From contig JAKSZP010005654.1 of assembly GCA_022478985.1 (NCBI GenBank), positions 21,889 to 85,888 on the forward strand: a stretch of 64,000 nt of DNA. The letters run 5' to 3'. Origin of the DNA: Massospora cicadina (Eukaryota > Entomophthoromycota > Entomophthoromycetes > Entomophthorales > Entomophthoraceae). The notes beneath the pieces were generated by a model, which was not told the DNA's origin, did not search any database, and was given only the letters and a program-made list of their open reading frames with translations. The position numbers were made by a program, and so were the translations under genes. Positions 30,600 through 42,959 of the stretch are shown here, one piece after another (the first letter of the stretch is position 1; every line of letters begins with the position of its first letter).

Positions 30600-32402
30600 T
30601 GAATTTATACAACAGAGCAGTATTACAACATACCAAAGTTGGGTTGGCTAGAACTGAGCAGTACCTCTGGCAGTATATACATCCCACTATTCATCACATA
30701 CTCCAGTTTTTGGGGTTGCATCATCTTGAGATCTAACACCAGTTGACCCTAGTGCAAAAATTTCATTCTCAGTTATCCTCTTTCTATGAGATGGCTTCTA
30801 ACTTTGGTTGGGATAATTGGGAAGCTATACTTGATAATATAAGGGAAATCAACGATCTACATAACCATTTGGTGAGAATTGACAACAAAGTTGTGGGGTA
30901 CATTGGCCAAGAAGTATCTCAACAGGTCAGTGATGTCACTAATCCTATTCACCACTTAATTACTACCCTTGATGATGAGATTACTAGACAATTGGGAAAA
31001 TTGCAAGCTAACATTAGGAGTGCTTCATAAATTTGATGGGCTATTTCAACAACTTGTTCAAATTGTGGATACTATCGAGAAGGTGACCTGGCCCTTCTGG
31101 ACCTCCGGGATCACTAGTTCTCCTTTGGTAACCCTGGGACCCCCGGGTAAATGAGGTCATTAAGGGCCTCCAGGTCAACAAGGCCCACCTGAGCCTGCAA
31201 GTCACAATGGTTTGCAAGAACCTCCTGAACCTCCTGGTTCCCCTGGCTCCTCGCTTTCAATTCATTATTCTGAACCTTAAATTCTATTAGTATCAAGAGT
31301 ACAGGCGTTAGAAACCCAATTATGAGCCATAGCTCAAGGGTGTTTCTTATCCTTAGAAGGCCTTCCAACTGACCCAGATTACTCTTTAACCAACTTATTG
31401 GATGGCATTGATAATGCTCATCATTATGCAATGCTAACCAAACTACGCAAGAAACCCAGTTTGCAATGTTAAACGCTTCCATTGAACAGTTAACTTTTAA
31501 ATGTGGAGTACTTGAGAACAAGAAGGAAGAGATGCTCACTGAGATTTCTAGCTTTAAATCAACCGCCTGAAAATGATCATCTTGCTCAATGGGTTCAAAG
31601 TTTACAGGAGGACCTCAATCATTCAAGGCAGCAGGTTGACCAAATTCCCACTCATGCTCATATCCCAGAGTTCAAACCTTCCAAAGATGATATGGTCATG
31701 GTATCAGGTGTACATGTCTTGAGCAAAGAATCCACCACATTCAAACCTACTATTAAGGATAAGTTTGAACTGGGTGAAGGTAGCATCCATTAATTTCTAT
31801 TTGCCTATGAGCGAGTAATGGATGGGGCGACGGATCAACAGAAAGTACAGCATATTAACTCTTGTCTAAGCTGGTTTGCTCAAGAAATTATGGTTCCTCA
31901 CCTTAAGGTTTGCAATATGTGGGCTTAAATGAAAACCGCCCTTATTAAGGAATTTGGGAGTGATAGAATCCTTTCTATTTAAAAGCAAGCCTTTATGAGT
32001 ATTTAAATCAAGCGAAGAAAGTCAATCCAAGATTTTGCTAAGAGATTCTATCATGAGGCCCAAACTCTTGCTACTTGAAATTGTATTGCCATAGATGATG
32101 CCATTTCAGCTGTTATGAGTGCATTTGCTTCTTGTACTCAGTTACTACTGCATTTAAAATCATTTAAAAGAAATTGGCAATCTATTCTCAACATCAAAGA
32201 AGCGCTTATGGAGATTCCTAATGGTGTGGTACACCCGACCTCCACTAATAACCCTCATTCTTATATCCATGTGATGCCGCCTAGACCCAAATCTAAACTG
32301 AAGAAGGATCTGTGCAACTATTGTGGTCTCGTGGGTCATATGGAATCTCAATGTTGGAAAAAACAAGTGGAAGAGTCAAAAAAGAGGATTCAGCATAGGG
32401 TA
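30600..32402 (+). pseudogene. Gy3 Gag with collagen-like segment and CCHC knuckle
   Basis: An N-terminal helical region at 30743-31030 (NFGWDNWEAILDNIREIND, then LVRIDNKVVGYIGQEV). Then Gly-X-Y residues in changing frames at 31087-31256 (GPSGPPG, GPPGQQGPPEP, EPPGSPGSS). Next a coiled-coil-like stretch, then a retrotransposon-Gag core (FKPTIKDKFELGEGSI, then ATDQQK) from 31740, and SAFASCTQLLLHLKSF with SILNIKEALMEIP at 32115-32220. The knuckle CX2CX4HX4C is complete at 32313-32354 (CNYCGLVGHMESQC). It forms the particle. Stops near 31150, 31570 and 31790 break it. Confidence 0.8.
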
Positions 32403-32589
32403 TGAGACTCTCTGTGCTAACCTACCTCCTGTGCCTCAATCGAAATCTTTTAACACTCCTAAAGACTGTTATGTGATATCCGCTCCTGGTAAACTTGATA
32501 TCCCTGATGAATTAGCCAACAAAGATACTATCTATTCTTACACTTATGTTTCTTCTTCTAATTCAATTTGACCATTTAGTCCATTGGTA

Positions 32590-32952
32590 TTTTCAATCCC
32601 ACACTTTGGCACTGATGTGACCTGGGTGAAAGTCATAGTGCACAAGGTGAAAGTTTTGGCTATCATCAATATGGGATTGCCCACAAATGTGATCTCATCC
32701 AGGCTTATAAAAAATAAAATTGGTGCAGGACTTAAACCATTCTCAAGACTACAGAACTGCTGGTCATTCATACACTAAATCTATAGGAGCTTATTCTTCC
32801 CTTCCAATGCGCTTTGGAAAGTTGGTTGTTTTGGCCCCTGCAGTAGTGTTGGACAACAACTGCTATGACTTGCTCTTGGGAACCAAATTTCTCATTGATT
32901 TTGATGCAATAATCAGTCTTAAGGACAATTACCTTTCTTTAATTGGGTACTG
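32590..32952 (+). pseudogene. Gy3 aspartic protease (active-site Asp lost)
   Basis: The active-site strand reads VKVLAIINMGLPTNVISSRL at about 32644-32700, so the usual D(T/S)G is NMG (GAT to AAT in ATCAAT). The second half at 32770-32952 reads SYTKSIGAYSSLPMRFGKLV, then NCYDLLLGTKFLIDFDAI. A frame change lies near 32720. Confidence 0.75.
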
Positions 32953-33099
32953 AGTACCTTTAATTTTACAAGATGTCCCCCAATAGCAAAGGCAAACTCA
33001 AACGACGCGTTTGCTTATTGGAATATCCCACTTCTATCTCTCATCTTGAGTACCAAATTTTGGGACTGAGGACTATACTTCCACCTCTGTCAGCTTGTG

Positions 33100-33366
33100 C
33101 CTCTGAAGGGATGCCTTTATATTCTAACAATCCAATTACTATTCCTCAAAAGCTCAAGTCATAATTGATACTGGAGTACAAGTATTTGTACCCACTGATC
33201 ATGTATTAGAGATCTCCAGTAACAGAAATCCCTCTCATTTGGAGGCTTTAACCTGCCCCAGTATCCTTGATCCCACTTACAATGGGACTGTTTTAGTCTT
33301 ACTAGCTAATCTCACCTCTTGACCTATGCAATTGAATCAAAATAACCCCATCACCTATGTGCGGCC
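33100..33366 (+). pseudogene. Gy3 dUTPase-like domain
   Basis: From 33106 the order of motifs is EGMPLYSNNPITIPQK (dUTPase motif 1 region, AGyDLys...ipP), then IIDTGVQVFVPTDHVLEI (v.TGi.v.iP.gy...i), then SILDPTYNGTVLVLLANLTS (vIDpdYrGei.VlLiN.s), then PMQLNQNNPITYV (f.i..GdRIAQL). One stop near 33322 and a shift near 33160 interrupt it. Of the catalytic set, only the Asp-Pro-x-Tyr of motif 3 is retained clearly. Homologous spacers are seen in Gy1, Gy2, Gy4 and Gy5. Confidence 0.65.
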
Positions 33367-33425
33367 TACTCCTGTGAGTGAAATTTTATCCATCTAAGGA
33401 TGTGGGGATTTAATGTGATTTTGGG

Positions 33426-34420
33426 TTGGAAGATCCCCCTATCATTGCTAGAATTGACGTCAAATTTGGAGATTCACTCACTCCAGAACAACAGCATGAA
33501 GCTGAGGCTCTGATTGAAGAGTATGTGGATATATTTGCCAAAGGTCCTGGAGATTTTGGGCTAATGAAAGAGGTGCAGCATCAGGTAAAAACCGGGGATA
33601 CTCCCCCTATTTTAGCTCAGCCCTATTGCAAATCTAAAGTTTAGGAGGCTCAGGTATCAGTGTAATTGAACAAACTCCTCGATGCAGTACTACTAACACC
33701 TTCTAAGAGTTCATGGACTTCTCCTATACAACTCATCTGGAAAAAGGATGGGGGTCATAGAGTGGTTATGGACTATCATCAGCTCAATGCTGTTACCCAA
33801 AAGGATTCTTATCCTCTACCTTGCATTGATGATTCATTGAGACTATTGTCTGGGTCACAATTCTTCTCAGCTATGGACCTTGCAAGTGGCTATTGGCAAA
33901 TTGACCTGGCTCTGGAAGACAGTCAAAAATGTGCTTTAATCTCTAGTGAGGAGTTATTTGAGACTACTTGTATGCCGCAGGGGCTTTGTAATGCCCCTGC
34001 TACTTTCCAACAAGCCATGGATGGTTTATTTGGAGATTTGAAACTTTCTTGTGTTTTGGTATACTTAGATGATGTTACTGTTTTCTCTCGCACTTTTAAA
34101 AGGCATTTGGCTCATTTAAAAAAAGTATTTGGTCAGATGCGTCACGCTTTGCTTAAGCTAAAACCATTCAAGTGTGCTTTTTCAAGACTGAGATGGAATT
34201 AATAGGCCATAAAGTTAAGCGCAATGGGATTTTACCCTTATCTAATAAGATACAAGATATTTTGGACATGCCTGTTCCTAAAAGCTTGCATGATATTCAA
34301 GTGTTTTAGGGATGGTTGGTTATTACCAACAATTCATCCCCCATTTTGCTGAGATTTCGGAGCCTTTAGTTTACTTATTGCACAAGGAAGTCCCTTTTGT
34401 ATGGGAAGAATTGCAGCAGC
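33426..34420 (+). pseudogene. Gy3 reverse transcriptase (YLDD intact, several frame breaks)
   Basis: Begins with the typical pre-RT segment (EQQHEAEALIEEYVDIFAKG; DTPPILAQPYC). The main block 33666-34202 holds SPIQLIWKKDGGHRVVMDYH, FFSAMDLASGYWQIDLALED, TTCMPQGLCNAPATFQQAMD and CVLVYLDDVTVFSRTF. Both catalytic Asp of YLDD are present, which is unique among the four RT copies legible in the window. The thumb/connection continues in 34312-34420 (MVGYYQQFIPHFAEISEPL). Confidence 0.9.
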
Positions 34421-34915
34421 AAGCTTTCAATCTTTTGCGCCAAGCCTTAGTTAGTGCACCAATTTTAGCCCATCCTGATTTTTCCAAACCCTTTATATTA
34501 TTTACTGATGCCAGTGATATTGCTATTGGGCCATTCTGGCTCGACATGATACCAACCTGGTTGATCATCCCATCTTGTACTATAGTAAAACCCTTTCTAA
34601 GGCAGAATGCAATTATAACATTACTGAGAGGGAATGCCTCGCAGTCCTATTTACCATCAAGCATTTTTGACCTTACCTCTATAATATAAATTTCATTATT
34701 GTCACGGATCATGATTCCTTATAATGGTTACAACAGATGAGGGATCCTGATGGACGCTTATCTAGATGGGCGTTAAAGCTCCAGAATTATGACTTTACAA
34801 TTAAACATTGCACTGGATCTATACACCAAAAAACTGATGGACTTTCTAAATTATCTATATTAATGTTATCCTCTGCTGAGGAGGACCTTATCTATGATTT
34901 GATTAGACCTGAGCT
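34421..34915 (+). pseudogene. Gy3 RNase H (decayed)
   Basis: FSKPFILFTDASDIAIGPF near 34481-34540 is the first strand with its catalytic Asp. After shifts, 34737-34860 reads RDPDGRLSRWALKLQNYDFT and HCTGSIHQKTDGLSKL, the conserved RNase H tail in which the usual NADGLSR reads KTDGLSK. Confidence 0.8.
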
Positions 34916-35029
34916 CTGGTATCATGAATCTATGGATGTTATAGTAAAGCTTCAATCATTAACCAAGAATACTCAAGTTAAAGAAGGTTTCCTATAAAAA
35001 AAGTTGGGATCTGGATGATTGCCTTTTAT

Positions 35030-36112
35030 TCAGCCCTCTGCGAGGACTGATATTATTAGGGAGGCTCATCAAACTGTAGGGCATGGAACTGTCACTAAGA
35101 CTTTACAGTGGTTGAAAAATCATTGTTAATGGGATAACATGCTGGAAACTGTACACAATGTGTTGGAGACTTATCTCACTTTCTAAAAACAACGCAGTGT
35201 AAATCTGATGTACCAACACAAAATTGTGGAACCTTCAGAACCTTTTTCTACTATGAGTATTGATGTGGTGAGCCCTCTCCCTACTGCCACTTATGGACAT
35301 CGTTATATTATATTTATTATGTTAGCTATCAACCATTTACCAAATATATTGAAACTATCTCTGTTTCCATGGTCACCGCTAAGGCTACTGCGTCATTCCT
35401 TTTTAAGCAAGTTTTCACCAGGCATGGTAGACTAAAAGTTCTATTATCAGATAATGGGATCAACTTTATTTCTCAGGTGGTATCTGAGCTTATTAGAGTA
35501 ATGGGTATCCATCAGTCATTTGCATCCCCTTAGAATCCTTCTACTAATGGTGTGGTAAAATGAGCAAATGGTACCCTTGAAGACATTCTTCAAAAGATAG
35601 CCTCCAACAATTCTAGTAGATGGAATCTCTATTTACATAGTGCGATGTTAGGCTATAGGGTTAGCTACCATCATATAATTGGAATGTATCCTTTTAAGGC
35701 TCATTATGGTTGGGATCCTATTCTACCCTCAAGCGTACAACCTATACTTGATGATGCTACCCCGCAAATTACTAATTTAGCTATGAGGAGACTAGCTGAT
35801 GAAATCATCCAAGTACAAGCTTTAGCTTTGTGTTTCCTTGCTGCTACCACTTTAAAAGAGGGAACTAGAACCAACGCTAGTTGACCTACGCTACCTGAAT
35901 ATCAAGTTGGGGATTTTGTACTCTTCTATCATCATAGACCTGAAGAAAGTGTTCACAAACTTGACACCTTATGGGCTGGTCCTTACCATATTATTTATTG
36001 TTGGGGTATTGAATACTCTATTGCAGCTATTGATACTGGTACTGTTATCAATAGAGTTCATAGTAGCTTTTTTTGTAAGTATGTTCCCCCTAGGCAAGAT
36101 CTTGAGGGGGCA
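35030..36112 (+). pseudogene. Gy3 integrase with GPY/F module (decayed)
   Basis: The zinc-binding part starts HQTVGHGTVTKTLQWL at about 35068, but the Cys pair is not seen. The core holds MSIDVVSPLPTATYGHRYI (first Asp), LLSDNGINFISQVVSEL (second Asp) and NPSTNGVVK before a stop where the catalytic Glu is expected. The C-terminus (35905-36110) contains DFVLFYHHRPEESV, LWAGPYHIIYCWGIEYSI and RVHSSFFCKYVPPRQ, the GPY/F module, and ends at the polypurine tract. No chromodomain. Confidence 0.85.
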
Positions 36113-36113
36113 C

Positions 36114-36675
36114 TGTTGGGGATTCAACTGCGATGACCAAAATTACTTAAGATTGAGATTTGGTATCTCAGTCTAATGAGATTGTAAAACTCTCATTGGA
36201 GATATCTGATTCTTAGATAGACTGACGATTAACCCTTCAGAGTTATCACCAACTCTGAAAGTTGAGGCTAAGTAATCCAATGGGGTAAAACATCACACAA
36301 GAAGGTCAATCTCATCTAATAAGAACCTTATCAGATCTAACCATCACAAGTATAGAAATAAAAATCAGCAATATTGGTCATCTAATAGGAAAGATCTTAC
36401 CTCAGGTGCAGCCCAAAAATCCTCATGAAAAACTACTAAATCTACCCCTATAAATATCCCTTATTTCTAACTAAGAAAGTACTTCTATTTTTGTCTCGTG
36501 TAGCTCAATTTAGGTCTATTCTTACAGAATTCTGTATTTCCAATTGGAATCAATTATAGCAATGGAACTGATAAACTTCGTTGCACTTGTGTCTATCTTT
36601 GCTAGAGCCATGGAACTAATAATTTTGTAGCCTTCATAGCTCCTGATTATTGTAATTTCTACTGAAATTCCAATA
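36114..36675 (+). repeat. Gy3 3' LTR
   Basis: 562 bp, a partner of 29706-30266. It ends AATA and is followed by the TTCAG target duplication at 36676-36680. Confidence 0.95.
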
Positions 36676-36680
36676 TTCAG

Positions 36681-37874
36681 GCTAAGCTTTTGAATGTTTG
36701 CTAAGGCTGGAGGAGGCTGAGGTTTTCCTTGGATGATGTGCGTCGTTTATAAGTCTAAGCCTCATATCAAGTGAGATTTTATTTGTGAGCCCAAGCTAAA
36801 ATGAGTAATGGATTTCAAGGTAAAGGCTATAGTGTAAAAATAAAGTTTGCGCCAATATAGATTTAGACACCAGTATAAAACTTTCAAGTTTTTTATCCAT
36901 TGGTAAGGTTACAGGATCTCATTAAGATTTAACTACCCTGGTGCTCTATATATAGGTTTTTAAACGTTAACCAGCTCCCAATATTTAAGCATAGCTGATT
37001 TAAACCTGTACTGGCAATAGATAACCCGCTGCTAATCTATGGTAACATGATTTAGAAAAAAGATGATTGGAGGAGAGATTAATACCAATCCATTAATAAC
37101 TGAACTAGAAGACTGGTCTTTGTTTATGGTTTTATAAGCTGGTAAGCTCTATAAACCAATCTTGAAAGTATCCTTAGTTTAAGAGTGCTCAACGTTAGAG
37201 CCTCTCTCAATAGACTCAACCAAGCAGTTATAAACTGGGTTTATATTTTATGACTCAGGCAATAGAAGGTAGTTTTATACCAATAGGTCTAATGGTTTTT
37301 GTATTAAATGATCAAACTATACTTTATAGACTTTATTGCAATACTATGGTTAGAGAACTGATTTATTTACATAATAAATAGAAATCTATATGGTACCCTA
37401 TGAATAATTTTAATCAATGGGTCCAAGAATAACTAACTGTTGTACCGTGCCATCCTTGGTTGCTAAAGAACAGGATTAATTCAAAAGCCTAAACTTGAAT
37501 CACCCTTAGTTACCTCAGCATGTTAACAAAGGTCTAACTCTTACCACACCATAAGGTTAAAAGTGATGGGATAACCCATAATTAGATATTTAAACTTTAT
37601 AAGATAGAAGTTGGTTTATTTGGAAACCAACATAATTAAGTATTATTAATCCTATTTGCAGAAACCCTCAGTATTAGTATTCAAATTCTATGCAATCATA
37701 GTTGCAAATTAAAATATCAAGTACACTAAGAATTAAAAAATGGCTAAAAAGGATGAAAAGGTTGATGTGGGAGACTAAATTTTTGGAAGGGTCAATTAGA
37801 TCCCCAATGAAAGAATCCAAATCCATATATGTACTGATAATTAGATAGTACTTGCGGATAAAAGGTATCAAGGG
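36681..37874. other. AT-rich spacer, no gene seen
   Basis: Once Gy3 is removed this continues the spacer at 28391-29700. There are stops in all frames and no recognisable domain, repeat pair or RNA gene. Confidence 0.5.
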
Positions 37875-38835
37875 TGTCAGATATCTCTATATATGATCTC
37901 TAGTGAAGAATATTGGAGCCTCAACGGCACCTTCTGATTCAACTCCCAAAATTACCTTAGGGGCAATATTAATTAATATTGATTATAAAATATATTAATC
38001 TAATATTAGATCTGATTTAGGAAATGAGTTCACGCCAAAATTAGCCCCTTTTACAGGCTTTAAGGGGGTTATGATAAGTGCAAATATTTTCACCTGATTG
38101 TCTAATATTAATTGATCATCTGTTTACAATATCTATGGTGACAACTACCTCACTTCCAATTGGCTAGAGCTTAAGCCATTACAAGTTAAAATATATTTTA
38201 CCTATGACTTATTGGTCTCAGCTAAAGGAGTTGTAAAATAGTACAATCTTTATCTAGAACTCTGATTGACTACAAATATGATTATTTTTATCCTGCATTA
38301 AATGTGACAATCCAAGACTCAAATGTGTGCTTTAATTTATAAAATCCAATTAGAAATGTTTTAGTACAATTAGAAACGTTGCCCAGATTGGTGGATTAAC
38401 ACACTAAGCTGTTCCCATATCCAAGCGTTTCTATGCACCCAGAGTTATATGTTACCAGTAAAATGAGGCACCATCAGAAGTGAGATGAATTACCCCTTTC
38501 ATATGTGATTCCCCTAACTCACATGAGGAAAAAATTCTTTAAAAAGGAAAATCATCTCTTATTGTTTATCCATAGATTTATTCTTTATGTATATTTAGCT
38601 ACTGAAAATATATCAACATTTTTAATTACTATTTATGAAGATATAATCTTCTCCCTAATACTTTTATCTACTTATTCTCTTCAAACTGCAACAAGATTTA
38701 GATTAGTGAACATGTGAGAATTTTAGCCACCTCTCTCCTAGGCAGGTACAATGTACTAAGCATACCGCACCTATCATATTGTGGGAATTCTGGGTTATCA
38801 CCAATAAAGCAACCCAGAGGCCAGAATTCCTCCAA
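37875..38835 (+). repeat. La1 5' LTR
   Basis: Begins TGTCAGATATCTC and ends GGCCAGAATTCCTCCAA. It aligns with 39918-40880 over shared blocks such as GGCTTTAAGGG and CACCTGATTGTCTAATATTA. Confidence 0.8.
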
Positions 38836-38909
38836 GTGTGCTCACTATAGGGGGCCCTCACACACCACTAAGTTTACCACTACTATTTTTGATATGGAAG
38901 AACTAGCCG

Positions 38910-39880
38910 CAAGGAAAGTTCCTTATGAAGATCACCCTCCTTGATGATGAACACATCATTACCTTTGCTGATTGCTTTTACACTAATGCTCAAGAGCTAT
39001 CAGATGTGAGGGTGCTTAATCTTGATGAGGCAACTGCACTGACCTTACTGCCACTAATCATGACCATTATATACCTCTGTTTATTGAAGCTGTGAAGGAA
39101 CACTTTCAATTAATAAATGACATCTGGGGAATCTTAACTAAGAATTCTCACCACACTCAGATGATGTTCTCAAGCAATCTCCCTGATGCCCAAAGTAAGG
39201 AAACTTTATAACCCTAGTGATGATATCTAAGCCTGACATATCACTTTCATAACCTGGAAACACCTGCTAACCACCTGGGAGGACCATAAGCTTAGGGACA
39301 GGTATCCCTTGTTGCTGACCATCTTACCATACCTGACAACACACCTACCATTTTTAACCTAAGTCACACGTGTAGCAAACACAGCAGCTCCATCTAAACT
39401 CAATTTAGAGACTCTGATGATTCTTCCTACTTTTCCTGATAACTACAATTACACTAAAGATGGCGCCAAGAACACTGTGTGATACCAAGTGGCCAACATA
39501 AGCCTACCAAACTCCACCAACAAACCTGAAGGGGTGAAAAAAACTACAAAATAAACATCAACCAACCTCACAGCCCTAAGCTTGCCACATTACACCACAC
39601 AGTTGGCTATACAGAATGATGACTTGGATACATCTTAACTCATCTCCATCTTGACTGCTAAATTGATTAATGACTACCACCTAACACAGTTGTTGAAAAT
39701 TTTAGCTATAGGCAAATCATGACACCCTTGTACTGCTGAGACAGATAACATCCTCTCACTATATACTGGGTTAACAATAGAAGACTTAATTCAAGAAATC
39801 CTACATTTTGGTACAAATCTACCTCCCTTACTTGGCCAAGACTTAGCCTAGACCCAAAAGAAACTTGGGAAGGTTCCTAC
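38910..39880 (+). pseudogene. Decayed ORF inside La1, unrecognised
   Basis: Collinear coding-like islands in changing frames. The start MKITLLDDEHIITFADCFYT is at about 38926, then NAQELSDVRVLNLDEATALT, then PLFIEAVKEHFQLINDIWGI and KNSHHTQMMFSSNLPDAQSK, then LNLETLMILPTFPDNYNY near 39395 and ILTAKLINDYHLTQLLKIL near 39655. It is acidic and helical, with no zinc knuckle or collagen-like run. It could be a diverged Gag, but I cannot match it to the other Gags. Confidence 0.35.
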
Positions 39881-39917
39881 TACTATTCTATTCTCCCAAT
39901 ATTATTTAAGGGGGTAA

Positions 39918-40880
39918 TGTTGGGTACTCCAATATTTTCACTAATGAAAATATTGGGGCATTGACCCTATCATCTAATTTAACTCCCAAAAATTACTTTA
40001 GAGGCAATCTTATTAAATATTAATTATAAAATATCAATTTAATATTAGCTATGACCTAGGAAATGAGTTCAAGCCAAAACTAGCCCCCTTTATAGGCTTT
40101 AAGGGTATATGATGAGTTTAATTATTTTCCCTCACCTGATTGTCTAATATTAATTAAATCATCTTTTTATAATATTTATGGTGACAACTACCTCACTTTC
40201 AATTGGCAAAAGCCTGAGACTTGGAAAGATAAATTTATTTTATCTACAACTGATTGGTAACAGTGGAAGGAGTTGGAAAGAAGTATAAGCTTTATCTAGA
40301 ACTCTAATTGGTTACAAATATGATTTTTTTATCCTGTATTAAATGTGACAATTCAAGCCTCAAATGTGCTCTTCAATATCTAAATTCCAATTGAAACTGA
40401 TTTAATACAATTGGAATTTATTGCCAAGATTGGTGGATCAACACACTAAGCTGTTCCCACATCAAAGCGTTTTGATGTACCCAGATTTATATGTTACCAT
40501 TATAGAGAGGCAACATTATAAGTGAGATGTACTACCTCTTCCATGTGTGATACTCCTAACTCACATGAGGAATGCAAAATTCTTTAATGAGGAATATCAC
40601 CTCTTATTATTAATTATCCATACATTTATTCCTTTAATTCTACTTTTCCCATTAAAAAGTACATAAAAATTTAATTAAGTAAGATATAATTTATTCTCTC
40701 TAGTTTTTATCTACTTAATCCTTCCATCTTCAGCAAGAGCTAAATTAGTGAACTTAGGAGAACTTTAACTTTAGCCACATCTCTCTTAAGTAGATACAAT
40801 ATACTAAGCATACCGCACCTATCATATTGTGGGATTGGTTTATCACCAAGAAATCAACCCAACGGCCAGATTTTCTTAAA
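39918..40880 (+). repeat. La1 3' LTR
   Basis: Begins TGTTGGGTACTCC after the purine tract AAGGGGGTAA. A partner of 37875-38835. Confidence 0.8.
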
Positions 40881-42223
40881 ATGAGTTACTATATTATAGG
40901 TAAAGTGTTCTTTTGTTCATAAATTAATGAGAAAAACTTCCTTGAAGAACAAGTTAAAGTTAGAGAATTTGCAACGTAGACCTCCCCCTGAGTTGAATCA
41001 CACTTTAAGGGACATTCACCAATAATCTTACTTTTTAAGTGATACTGTTAGTGGATAGTTGACAGAAGTCTATCCTGGGTAACATGATAAAATTTTGCAA
41101 GCTAGAATACAACTTACAAATACTCAGTATAAATGTTAATGAACAACACATTTTTTACAAAGGTATTAGAGATGATAAGGCAAATATCTAGGTGATATTA
41201 GCAAACTTGTGTCTACTTGGACATTTAAGGCTGAACTTTAAGGATTAGCTTTTTGATCATTTTCAATAAAAGTAATTAGGTTCTAATGCACTGAACAATG
41301 GTCAAATTGGGGCTCATAGATAATTACACATGATATATTATAATCAGTGGGCATAATCAGGAGGCTCATAACTTTTATAACATATTACTTGAAAGTCAAT
41401 GCTAAAAAGAGAATGTATAGATTAAATGCCTTAACAAACAAGATTTTTAAAGGGGTTATCTGTATCATGCACAAAATACTTCAGGAAGGGTCAAATGAGA
41501 TGGTTATCAAAAACCTCCTACTAAATAGGGTGAGACCAAAATCAACCTTGTGGGAGCCAACACAGATTAGAATGATGACTAACTCATAATTTTTTTAACT
41601 TGAAAACCAATTTCAGCTTAAGCAAGGTGAGAATTCCATGATTATCCTGTGGAACATATATTGAAAATGGTTGAAACAAGCCAATCAAAAAAATCAGGAC
41701 TTGTTATGTTTGTACAAGGAGGAGTATCAGTCCTTTCACAATTGATTGGTGTGCATCACTTTTTGGAATCAAATCTTTAGCATGGTCAGGGCAAAAGAAC
41801 TGTTTGATGGCGCAGCCACTCACAATTTGTTAAAATGGATGAGCCATATCAGCATGGCAAAGTTTTGTTTTCCTGGTGGTAGCGGATAGCTCTTTTGGGC
41901 ATAAAAAGTGTCTAAATTTTTCATTTTAAGAAATCACATCTCATTAGGTTTTGCAGTTGCATGGTTACTGCTGCATCCCTTGTGTTAAAGATAACCTGCA
42001 ACCAGCGTCAGTTATACTTAGTAACATATATGGCAAAACTTTTTTGCAAGAAGATCTTATGCATTTCTTGTAACAACAAAAAAGAAAGGTTAGGATTATG
42101 TGAGATTTATATAAGCCTCTTTATTATTATACTTGTTCATAATGTCAATAGAAGGTGGCAAAATGCTGAATCATTATGATTGACGTAGTACAGGTGTTTG
42201 AGGACAGATGATAAGGGGTAATC
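40881..42223. other. AT-rich spacer, no gene recognised
   Basis: Open frames of up to 80 codons (41347-41589, 41961-42179) show no domain, and their composition fits chance. It may be an eroded transposon, but I see no repeat partner. Confidence 0.4.
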
Positions 42224-42959
42224 ATGTTAAGATATTTTATTTAAAGATCTTCACAAAGGGCAAGAAGCCATGTGGCGCCTGCTCCCCTTTTCAGGTTGAA
42301 AAGGCCAACTTTTTAGGAAAATCTTATATTTGTGCCCACTCCAATCCCCCTGCCTAGCACTTGGTATGTTGAAAAGGTTAGGCTCCTGTGTAGAAAAATA
42401 TTCTTTACTAAAGCGCCAGAAGTACTTAAGGTAAGTCAACCAAAAATTATAATTATTTTCCAATAATCTAGAAAATTTAAAAATTTCAATAACTTTATTA
42501 CGTCCCAGATATGAAAGTTCAATTTTACTGAGGAATATTGAAATTCTGACCCCAATTTTACCTCACTTTTATTATTTACCCAATATCTCTTTCTGATGAT
42601 TTTAAAATTTCCTGTCTATTGAGTGCCAGACCTCTGAGGATGGAGTACCCCTCGTTTTAGAAAATTTTTTAAAAATATCAAAGAAAGTTAAATTGGTGAA
42701 CATCCAATCATAGCGTGCCCCATCACCTCCCCCATCCTCAGTTCTTGTTACAACTCATGAATTGACCCTCTCCACTCAAGCAAGGACTGAGGAACTGCAT
42801 CTAGATAACGTGCTGACCCAAGAGCTGCAAAATCCAAGAACAGCGTCACAACTCAAAATAATCCTTCCCTATTTAAAGCTCAGTGCCCTTAACTTTGAGG
42901 GTACTGGCCAATTTTATTTTCATTTTTTTATTTTAGATAAAATTATTTCCCTCCTGCCA
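42224..42959 (+). repeat. Tr2 left LTR, first part
   Basis: Aligns with 57522-58215. It breaks at the Gy4 insertion point and continues at 56687. Confidence 0.75.

Larger units (their letters stand above)
29706..36675 (+). mobile_element. Gy3, complete but decayed Ty3/gypsy element
   Basis: A 6970-bp plus-strand element with 561/562-bp LTRs (29706-30266, 36114-36675), a perfect TTCAG target duplication (29701-29705, 36676-36680), primer-binding site TGGTGCTCCCTGCCAGG at 30268-30284 and polypurine tract GAGGGGGCAC at 36104-36113. The order is gag (helical, collagen-like, CCHC), protease, dUTPase-like segment, RT with intact YLDD, RNase H, integrase. It is the best preserved pol of this family here, but still interrupted by about a dozen stops or shifts. 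Confidence 0.95.
37875..40880 (+). mobile_element. La1, non-autonomous LTR element with a private ORF
   Basis: LTRs of about 961 bp (37875-38835) and 963 bp (39918-40880) surround a 1.08-kb interior. The primer-site-like TGTGCTCACTATAGGGGG at 38837-38854 follows the 5' LTR, a one-base-shortened version of the Gy1/Gy4 site. AAGGGGGTAA precedes the 3' LTR (39908-39917). No RT, protease or integrase is present. The target duplication is not clear, and the LTRs differ by indels, so the copy is old. The shared primer site suggests that Gy1-Gy5-type elements supplied the enzymes. Confidence 0.8.
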
